Positions 1 through 4,956 of a DNA stretch of 5,344 bases are shown one piece after another. Source of the stretch: JAFNAG01 sp050011535 (GTDB lineage: Bacteria; Acidobacteriota; UBA6911). The position numbers and the translations under genes were made by a program. The notes beneath the pieces were generated by a model. The model worked only from the letters and a program-made list of their open reading frames with translations. It made no database searches and had not been told where the DNA came from. The stretch is taken from assembly GCA_050011535.1 (NCBI GenBank), contig JBEKIX010000160.1, forward strand, positions 1-5,344, given 5' to 3'. Positions within the stretch are counted from its first letter, which is position 1. Each line of letters starts with the position of its first letter.

Positions 1-95
1 ACGATCCTGCCCTCAACGATTTCGCCCTTATCGAGGCGCTTGGCCTGGAGCGAAGCCTCGAACATCGCGGCAAAGTCTTCCTCGGGATCACTCAC
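1..95 (-). CDS. S1 RNA-binding domain protein (30S ribosomal protein S1-like), N-terminal fragment
   Basis: The frame reads from a GTG start at 95-93 to the left window edge and gives M-SDPEEDFAAMFEASLQAK followed by RLDKGEIVEGRI. An acidic 'EEDFAAMFEASL' opening, then a basic 'K-R-L-x-K-G' turn and 'VEGxIV' entering the first beta strand of an OB-fold, is the usual beginning of bacterial S1-domain proteins related to ribosomal protein S1, which bind mRNA at the ribosome. The GTG start is chosen because GAGGAG (minus strand, 107-102) lies 6 nt before it and no ATG, GTG or TTG with a better site precedes it in frame. A nearby ATG at 112-110 is in another frame and stops after six codons. Only 31 complete codons are visible, so the number of S1 repeats is unknown and the rpsA symbol is withheld. 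It is transcribed away from the rest of the window and was found by translating the edge by hand. Confidence 0.72.
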   Translation of the reverse strand, partial: MSDPEEDFAAMFEASLQAKRLDKGEIVEGRI

Positions 96-101
96 GGCAC
101 G

Positions 102-107
102 CTCCTC
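102..107 (-). promoter_or_regulatory. Shine-Dalgarno GAGGAG of the S1-domain gene
   Basis: On the minus strand GAGGAG is followed by six bases and then GTG. It is a strong match to the anti-Shine-Dalgarno core at ideal spacing and is the reason for choosing the GTG start over other codons. Confidence 0.65.
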
Positions 108-171
108 GTCATGATTGGTTTTCGACCGCCGTCACTGATTCCGTAGCGCGTGCTCGAACGGTCACCCGGCG

Positions 172-180
172 ATTGTAACA
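172..180 (-). promoter_or_regulatory. possible extended -10 promoter element for the S1-domain gene
   Basis: The minus strand reads TG-T-TACAAT, an extended -10 (TGnTATAAT) with one mismatch in the hexamer, about 77 bases upstream of the GTG start. A -35 at the right distance would be TTCTTA (200-195), a poor match, so the call rests on the extended -10 alone. No transcription data are available; the element could be chance. Confidence 0.3.
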
Positions 181-289
181 GCAGGCTCAAATCATAAGAA
201 GAGGGAACTCAATAACCCCGTGTGTGTCGCCACAACTCCGTGAAGCAGCAAATTCAAGCAGTTGAGGCGGGCGCCGGGGTGCACCTCTA

Positions 290-298
290 TGCTATAAA
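290..298 (+). promoter_or_regulatory. possible extended -10 element before the transposase remnant
   Basis: TG-C-TATAAA lies 9 bases before the ATG at 308. It matches the extended -10 consensus well. TTGAGG at 262-267 is too far away (25 bases) to serve as a normal -35. The very short distance to the ATG would give an almost leaderless transcript, which makes a real role doubtful; it may be left over from the insertion element. Confidence 0.25.
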
Positions 299-307
299 TC
301 CAAACTC

Positions 308-604
308 ATGATTCCCTTTTTCATCGGCTTCCTCACCTGCCTCAACGCATTCTTCCGTTCCCGCTACAACCTCAGCCTCGAGATCCTTGCCCTACGTCAG
401 CAACTAGGTGTTGTGCCTAGCCAATACGCCGTCCACTCTCAAAACATTGACGTTTTGGTCTCGCGGTGGCGCGCGTCGCTGATCGTCGTCAAGCCGAATA
501 CAGTGGTTCGATGGCATAGGACGGATGGTTCCCTTCTGTCGTCTGATGATATCTGTCGTATAACTCCGTCCCAGCCAATCGGTCTTTGGAGCCATCCGGG
601 GTAG
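308..604 (+). pseudogene. decayed integrase-core (DDE) transposase, N-terminal remnant
   Basis: The open frame of 98 codons contains LSLEILALRQQLGV (residues about 22-35) and, further on, SRWRASLIVVKPNTVVRWHR (about 52-71). Both are hallmark blocks of a widespread integrase-core transposase group whose N-terminal part reads roughly 'LEILALRQQLAVL...RLFWVxLSRLW..WR..L.IVxPxTVVRWHR'. The segment that should join them is present only in another frame: bases around 428-462 give PSTLKTLTFW, resembling 'LKTLDRLFW', so small deletions have shifted the frame there. After the RWHR block the similarity stops, and the catalytic DDE core, the C-terminus and the terminal inverted repeats are not seen. It is therefore a dead relic, and the real homology probably ends near position 530. 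The family is recognised by motif memory, not by a search. Confidence 0.62.
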
Positions 605-787
605 ATTGTCCAAGTACGTCATATCTGAAAACGCCGGGTTGGGTCACGATCGATCTGGTGCGCCATTGATCGGGGCGAGAAGCTGAAGAAGACCAATGGT
701 CGCCGTAGACGCACGGCAATCCTGCAAAAACGGGTTGGCCAGGTTTTCGGCGAACGACACCGCAGGATTGGGAGTCGATGAAAACGC
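605..787. other. intergenic stretch with no recognisable gene
   Basis: Short frames exist on both strands here: a basic plus-strand frame ending at TGA near 780, a plus-strand frame of about 40 codons ending at TAA 816-818, and a minus-strand frame spanning 815-489. None has a ribosome binding site, a familiar motif or convincing protein-like composition. The stretch may be further decayed mobile-element DNA, but no specific similarity was seen. Confidence 0.4.
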
Positions 788-826
788 TTGCGATCTCATG
801 GAGATCGGCGAACAATAATTCATAAT
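788..826 (+). promoter_or_regulatory. weak putative promoter of the exported metallopeptidase-like gene
   Basis: TTGCGA (788-793) could be a -35, with AACAAT (811-816) 17 bases downstream as a -10. CATAAT (821-826) is a better -10 hexamer (five of six bases) and has TGGAGA (799-804) 16 bases upstream. Either choice starts transcription some 15-30 bases before the ATG. The matches are mediocre, and the call relies mostly on position and on the local AT-rich patch. Confidence 0.25.
791..807. repeat. perfect 7-bp inverted repeat with 3-nt spacer, possible operator
   Basis: CGATCTC-ATG-GAGATCG is a perfect dyad 44 bases before the start codon of the downstream gene, overlapping or just behind its putative -35/-10 region. 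The short spacer makes it a poor RNA hairpin but a good shape for a dimeric repressor site. Function is inferred from position only. Confidence 0.35.
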
Positions 827-841
827 CCGTTCTTGCCGACT

Positions 842-846
842 GGGAG
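842..846 (+). promoter_or_regulatory. ribosome binding site GGGAG
   Basis: GGGAG sits 5 bases before the ATG at 852. It decides this start over the ATG at 847-849 (which makes only a two-codon frame) and over the internal ATG at 891, which would remove the positively charged part of the signal peptide. Confidence 0.6.
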
Positions 847-851
847 ATGTC

Positions 852-932
852 ATGAAGAGAAATAGTCGTTCCTGGAACATCGTTCTTGAGATGCCGCTCG
901 CACTCCTCGCGCTTGCTTTTTCAGCTTACGCC
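852..932 (+). other. Sec signal peptide coding segment
   Basis: Residues 1-27 have Lys/Arg at positions 2, 3 and 6, a Leu/Ala-rich core (MPLALLALAFS) and small residues at -3 and -1 (A25, A27) before Q28. No cysteine follows the cleavage site, so a lipoprotein is unlikely. A single Glu at position 13 interrupts the hydrophobic run and shortens the core to about 11 residues, still within the normal range. Confidence 0.7.
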
Positions 933-3155
933 CAAGGACGTGGCGAACCGGGCAAATCAATAGGATCAATCTCTGTTCAAGGAAATCTCATCGTCATGAC
1001 TCTCGATGAGGGCGTGCTTGGAAAGGCCGGCCTGTTCGATCTCGGTCACCACACGTTGCGCTTTACGCCGGTAGGATCGCAGTACCGCGCCGAGAACGTC
1101 GCGTTTCAATGGGATTCGGACTTTGGCCCGGAAATGGCCGGCAGCCAGGCAACACTAAAGAAATTCTCTTTCCCCTTTTCCGGCAAGACCTGGGACGCCT
1201 TCTCCATAGGCGTGACCGGCTCGATGACTTTTGGCCAATCTGCCGCCGGCAACCGCGGAGGACAGGGAGGTACGCCCGGCGCCGTTGGTGGCGGCCGAGG
1301 CGGCGGCATCTCCGTTGATCGCTTCGCCGAGTTGGCGGTGGCCGGGCGCACGCTGATTAACACCGTACCGGCAATCAGCGTCTTCTTTAAGCCGCGCATG
1401 TCCGGCACGCGCTACCTGAAAGAACTCGATGATCGCGCCGTCATCACCTGGAGCCTGACCGAGCCTGTGGGCGGCATACAGGATATGACATGGTATCCGA
1501 CCGTGAACCGCTTCCAGGCCGTGCTGCACAAAGACGGCACGATCGAAATGTCGTACGACGATGTGGCCGCGCAGGATGCCATCGTCGGTATCTATCCGGT
1601 GGTCGCGGAAGGCGTCGAGAAGGAGGTCGGCGTCATCCCCGGCGAAGGAAATGCCGTCGCCGCTCCCAACCTCGATATCAGGAATGTGAAACTTACGGCG
1701 GTCGATGGCCTGTTCCTGAAAGCGGCGATCGAGACGCGCGGCCCGGCGTTGCCGGAGGGCGACCCGGGACTCGCCGGCATTGCTTTTCGAATCTGCCTCA
1801 ACACAAAGAAGCCTGCGGAAGCGTGTACGCAAAATGCCAAAGCCGACGCCGTGTGGACCATCCAAGGCAGTGCGATGGGAGGACGAGGCGGCCGCGGTGG
1901 CGGTGGTGGGCCCCGCTATTTGGCGTCCGGAACTGGAGTTCTGCCGGCGGTGAAGATTGAAGGAAACACCATCGCGTTGCAGGGAACTCTTCCCACCCGC
2001 TACAAAGCTGGCGATCAGGTTTTCGTTTCCGCCGCCGCGCAAACTTCGGGAGCCACTGCTGAGATTGCAAGCCAGGCGCGCCCGCACGAAGTGAAGCTCA
2101 CAGGCCTGAGCAGTCCCGAAATAGACTTGTCTTCGGTAGAGAAGGAAGACGGTCCGTTCGCGGTGATTTACGAGGCCTTCCATTACCTGAAGCCCCCCCG
2201 GGCCGTGGATCTGACTTGCACGGTCATCAAAGCACTTGGCGACAGGTTCGACATGCTGGCTTATTACTCCGATTTCCGTATCGATAACCCTGAGGCCGGC
2301 ACTTCCAGTTCCGGCCCGCTCGGTGGAGGCCCGGCGGGGGGCGAAGTTACCGGAATCGGCGCCAACCAGAGAAACCTGGCGAGTTATTGCAGCCAGGGAA
2401 GGTTCCAGTGGCAATTCATCCAGCCGGTGTGGGTGGGTTCTAACCAGATGCAGGAGTATCCGCCCGACGGGCTCCAAGATACCAACATTCACAACATAGC
2501 TGCTTACATGCACCAACTCTCCGAGCGGACATCCAACGGCAAGATACCGCCATACGATTACGCGATGTCGCAGATCGGCCACGAAATGGGCCATCGCTGG
2601 GGGGCATTTGTATCCGCCAAAGTAGGCAATGAGACCATCCAACTAGGCCCGACGCATTGGGCGCGCGGATTGCAGGCGCCCGTGGCGTTTCCCTATCAGC
2701 GCCCAACCGAAGCATCGGCCATGGGTGGCGGTGTCTGGCAGGATAATTTCGATGGATCTTACACGCAACTGGACGACGACTACTACGTTCCCGCGACTGG
2801 ATGGTCCTATCTGGACCTTTATCTCATGGGCTTCATTGCGCCCAGCGAAGTGCCGGACTTCTTCATTCTGCGGAATCTCGTGCCGGCCGGAAGGGACGCC
2901 AACAATCACTCGATTTTCAAGGCCGATCGAACCAGGGTGACCATCCAGGATGTCATCGCGGTCGAGGGCCCGCGCCTGCCGGACGTGGATCATTCGCAGA
3001 AGAACTTCAATACCGGAATGGTGGTCATCGTGGAGCACGGAAAGACTCCGAGCAGAGAGCTGATCGAACGCACCAACGGCATTCGCCTGCGGTGGATGGA
3101 CTACTGGGAAACGACGACGGGCCATCGTTCGACGATGACCACGAATCCGAGGTAG
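852..3155 (+). CDS. exported putative zinc metallopeptidase (HEMGH) with N-terminal beta-rich domain
   Basis: The 767-residue protein starts with a Sec signal peptide: charged KRNSR, a hydrophobic stretch around residues 14-24, and an A-Y-A|Q cleavage site after residue 27. Residues about 40-265 look like a beta-sandwich; 'NRFQAVLHKDGTIEMSYDDV' (219-238) followed by 'IVGIYPV' recalls nidogen-type domains, an inference. Glycine-rich linkers lie at about 133-153 and 343-353. The C-terminal domain (about 435-750) carries HEMGH (577-581), the zinc-binding and catalytic HExxH signature, with H602 in 'THWARG' or E620 as possible third ligand, then 'SAMGGG' (622-627) and 'WSYLDLYLMG' (651-660). Four cysteines (315, 325, 456, 513) could form two disulfides outside the cytoplasm. 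An in-frame TAA at 816-818 limits upstream extension. I do not know the family name; substrate and activity are unknown. The gene stands alone and converges on the S9B gene. It is intact, with no internal stop. Confidence 0.8.
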   Translation: MKRNSRSWNIVLEMPLALLALAFSAYAQGRGEPGKSIGSISVQGNLIVMTLDEGVLGKAGLFDLGHHTLRFTPVGSQYRAENVAFQWDSDFGPEMAGSQATLKKFSFPFSGKTWDAFSIGVTGSMTFGQSAAGNRGGQGGTPGAVGGGRGGGISVDRFAELAVAGRTLINTVPAISVFFKPRMSGTRYLKELDDRAVITWSLTEPVGGIQDMTWYPTVNRFQAVLHKDGTIEMSYDDVAAQDAIVGIYPVVAEGVEKEVGVIPGEGNAVAAPNLDIRNVKLTAVDGLFLKAAIETRGPALPEGDPGLAGIAFRICLNTKKPAEACTQNAKADAVWTIQGSAMGGRGGRGGGGGPRYLASGTGVLPAVKIEGNTIALQGTLPTRYKAGDQVFVSAAAQTSGATAEIASQARPHEVKLTGLSSPEIDLSSVEKEDGPFAVIYEAFHYLKPPRAVDLTCTVIKALGDRFDMLAYYSDFRIDNPEAGTSSSGPLGGGPAGGEVTGIGANQRNLASYCSQGRFQWQFIQPVWVGSNQMQEYPPDGLQDTNIHNIAAYMHQLSERTSNGKIPPYDYAMSQIGHEMGHRWGAFVSAKVGNETIQLGPTHWARGLQAPVAFPYQRPTEASAMGGGVWQDNFDGSYTQLDDDYYVPATGWSYLDLYLMGFIAPSEVPDFFILRNLVPAGRDANNHSIFKADRTRVTIQDVIAVEGPRLPDVDHSQKNFNTGMVVIVEHGKTPSRELIERTNGIRLRWMDYWETTTGHRSTMTTNPR
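1248..1311 (+). repeat. glycine-rich linker 1 in the metallopeptidase-like protein
   Basis: Residues about 133-153 (GNRGGQGGTPGAVGGGRGGG) form a low-complexity segment that interrupts the beta-rich N-terminal domain between 'SMTFGQS' and 'ISVDRFAELAV'. It probably loops out from the domain. Confidence 0.55.
1878..1911 (+). repeat. glycine-rich linker 2 in the metallopeptidase-like protein
   Basis: Residues about 343-353 (GGRGGRGGGGG) follow a short segment with two cysteines and precede the beta-rich stretch leading to the HEMGH domain. It is the second RGG-type insert of the same protein. Confidence 0.5.
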
Positions 3156-3414
3156 GCCCTGGAGCGCCCAAGCTCGCGCGCAAGGAGCGTCATAGGCCGT
3201 CTGATTTCGTTACCAAGGCAGGGCCCGACGCCTGGATCCGCATAACATGGCTCTGTTGCACTGAGCTGCCTGCAGGGAGCAACTTTCCAGCACCGGCATC
3301 GCTGCAACCCGCCAATCTATTGGGCGTCCTCACACCGACAATTAGCGTCTTCCCGGCACTAAAACTGCAGTTCGGCTTTCGGCAGCTCTGATTTTGCTGA
3401 TGTTTCCACATTCT
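3156..3414. other. intergenic region between convergent 3' ends
   Basis: No gene is supported here: the plus-strand open frame that crosses it (2801-3391) is a continuation of a shadow frame. It holds a near-palindrome GCTGCCTGCAGGGAGC (3265-3280, one mismatched pair), a short dyad CCAAT-CT-ATTGG (3312-3323) and a perfect 10-bp palindrome AACTGCAGTT (3363-3372). None is followed by a T-run on either strand, so no intrinsic terminator is called for either gene. Confidence 0.45.
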
Positions 3415-4935
3415 TCACTTCTTGGCGAGGATTAGGTTTTCAATGAAGAACTCCATCATGCGAGCCTGATTAACGCCGGTGTGCCCCAGATCCGGACCGA
3501 CCTGCACTTCAAAGTTTTTTCCGGCCTTCTGGAGGGCCTGGATGAGTTGGAGGGAGCTGTTGGGATGCACATTGTTATCCGCGGTGCCGTAATAGATCAT
3601 CAGCCGGCCTTTGAGGTTGTTGACATAGTTCATGATGGTGGCGGCATCGTATCCCGCTTTGTTCTCCGAAACCAGCCCCTCGTATCGCTCGCCATACACG
3701 TTGTTGTAGTTTCGATAGTCGGTTGGTCCTGACGAATCGCAGGCTGCTTGGAACAGCTCGGGATAACGCATGATCAAGGTGGCGGACGCCGTGCCGCCAT
3801 ACGACGTGCCGAAAACGCCAACACGGTCCTTGTCGACATAGGGTCTCTTCAGGAGTTCCTTCATGCCCGCGGCCTGGTCGTCGATCTCGACGATTCCCAG
3901 GTGCCCGTAGAAAGCGTCCATGAAACGCTTGCCGCGCTGCGCCGCGCTGCGGGCGTCGAACGACGCCACCAGGAATCCGTATTCCGTGATCGGGTTGGGA
4001 GTTGCAAACCTCTCGCTGGCGGCATTGGTAATGGGACCGCCATAAACGCTGACCAGCAGAGGATATTTCTTGTTCGAATCGAAATTCGACGGCAAGTTGA
4101 GCAAGCCATGGAGGTCTGTCTGGTTGTCCGCAGCCTTGAATTTAAAGAGTTCGACGCGCTTGAGCCCGAGCTGATCGAATCGCGTCATGTCGCTCTTGGC
4201 CAGCTCTGCCACCACTTTGCCCTGAGCGTCCATCAGGCGCGTCACCGGCGGGATGTCGTGAGTCTGTGCGACGTCGATGAAATACTTGCCGTCCGGCGAC
4301 AGGTCCACGCTGTGGTTGTACGCCGGGTCGGTGAGACGCTGGTCGCCTTTGCCATCCAGCCCAACGCGGTGCAGTTGAAGTTTCATGTGATTGTCGCCGT
4401 CGCGGGCCATGTAATAAAGAAGCCCGGCCTTTTCGTCAAGTCGCACTATGTTGGAGACTTCGAAGGCGTGGTTGGTCAGAGTCGTCAACAGCTTGCCACT
4501 CATGTCGTAGAGGTAGTAGTTTTTCCAGCCGGTGCGCTCGGACGACAGGATGAAGCGCCTCCCATCCTCGAGGAAATGTATGGTAGGAACCCAGTCTACC
4601 CAGCTTGGCAGCCACTCCTCGTGCACGATGACCCGGCATTTGCCCGTATCAGGGTTGGCCGCGGCAAACTCCAGAATATTCTGTTTGCGATTCATACGGT
4701 GGAAAAGCAATTCCTTGCCATCGGGCGACCAGTAGATCCGGTAGACATAATATCCGACCGCCGCGTCTTCGAACGGCTTGGCATCGCGCACATCAGCCTG
4801 GACTGATTTGCGGGTTTCCAGGTCGTAGACATAGAGATTGACTACGGGGCTCGTCACTCCAGCCTTGGGGTAAGCATCGATTTCCACGGTGTCATATTGC
4901 GCAGTCTGGTTGCGTTGGACGTAAAAGTCCGGCAC
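3415..4935 (-). CDS. S9B dipeptidyl peptidase, C-terminal portion: propeller remainder plus catalytic domain
   Basis: This 506-residue frame is the part after the TAG; the nearest possible start is GTG at 4935, which in the uninterrupted protein would be the Val of 'ESKVPDF'. Residues 1-265 are beta-propeller repeats (for example 'EIDAYPKAG' at 18-26 and 'DLSPDGKYF' at 211-219). Residues about 285-506 form the hydrolase domain: oxyanion Tyr298 in VYGGP, nucleophile Ser378 in GTSYGG, Tyr414 and Tyr418 in VYGERY (the substrate-pocket tyrosines of DPP IV), Asp453 and Asn455 in TADNNVH, and His485 in LGHTG. The Asp after the catalytic one, common in DPP IV (TADDNVH), is Asn454 here. The catalytic set is therefore complete. 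There is no good ribosome binding site before GTG 4935 (only a weak GAAAG), so independent translation is doubtful, and such a product would lack the Glu-Glu motif and a signal peptide. Confidence 0.75.
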   Translation of the reverse strand: MPDFYVQRNQTAQYDTVEIDAYPKAGVTSPVVNLYVYDLETRKSVQADVRDAKPFEDAAVGYYVYRIYWSPDGKELLFHRMNRKQNILEFAAANPDTGKCRVIVHEEWLPSWVDWVPTIHFLEDGRRFILSSERTGWKNYYLYDMSGKLLTTLTNHAFEVSNIVRLDEKAGLLYYMARDGDNHMKLQLHRVGLDGKGDQRLTDPAYNHSVDLSPDGKYFIDVAQTHDIPPVTRLMDAQGKVVAELAKSDMTRFDQLGLKRVELFKFKAADNQTDLHGLLNLPSNFDSNKKYPLLVSVYGGPITNAASERFATPNPITEYGFLVASFDARSAAQRGKRFMDAFYGHLGIVEIDDQAAGMKELLKRPYVDKDRVGVFGTSYGGTASATLIMRYPELFQAACDSSGPTDYRNYNNVYGERYEGLVSENKAGYDAATIMNYVNNLKGRLMIYYGTADNNVHPNSSLQLIQALQKAGKNFEVQVGPDLGHTGVNQARMMEFFIENLILAKK

Positions 4936-4953
4936 TTTGCTTTCATCGAAACC

Positions 4954-4956
4954 CTA
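4954..4956 (-). other. in-frame amber stop inside the S9B gene
   Basis: On the minus strand the codons are GCT TAT TAG GGT TTC GAT GAA, giving A-Y-stop-G-F-D-E. Family members usually have Tyr, Phe or Ala and then Arg, Gln or Glu at the stop and Gly positions, so both TAG and the following GGT deviate. A parent such as TAC CGT would need only two adjacent C-to-G changes; this ancestral codon pair is a guess. Confidence 0.85.

Noticed and set aside
440..457. Inverted repeat CAAAAC / GTTTTG with 6-nt loop
   Set aside because: Only 6 bp, inside the decayed transposase coding region where the bases match the family's own codons; probably chance.
535..559. 8-bp direct repeat TCTGTCGT, two copies 17 bases apart
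   Set aside because: Only two short copies with no element ends nearby; compatible with chance and not a target-site duplication of the visible remnant.
648..655. GATCGATC palindrome
   Set aside because: An 8-bp palindrome of this composition is expected by chance, and nothing around it supports a function.
489..815. Minus-strand frame of 108 codons over the transposase remnant and spacer
   Set aside because: No family resemblance and no ribosome binding site seen; it partly overlaps the transposase homology on the other strand.
847..855. Two-codon frame ATG TCA TGA overlapping the start of the metallopeptidase-like gene
   Set aside because: The ribosome binding site directly abuts this ATG with no spacing, while it is correctly spaced for the ATG at 852.
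1155..2642. Long open frame of 495 codons on the minus strand, antisense to the metallopeptidase-like gene
   Set aside because: It is Arg/His/Gly-rich without any recognisable motif and lies wholly opposite a gene with a signal peptide and HExxH domain; high GC and codon bias produce such open antisense frames.
2801..3391. Open plus-strand frame of 196 codons running past the end of the metallopeptidase-like gene
   Set aside because: It overlaps the C-terminal coding part in another frame, has no ribosome binding site or motif, and its tail in the spacer has no protein-like conservation signal.
3748..4806. Open frame of 352 codons on the plus strand, opposite the S9B gene
   Set aside because: The opposite strand has unmistakable S9B motifs; the plus frame shows only Val/His/Arg-rich composition and no ribosome binding site.
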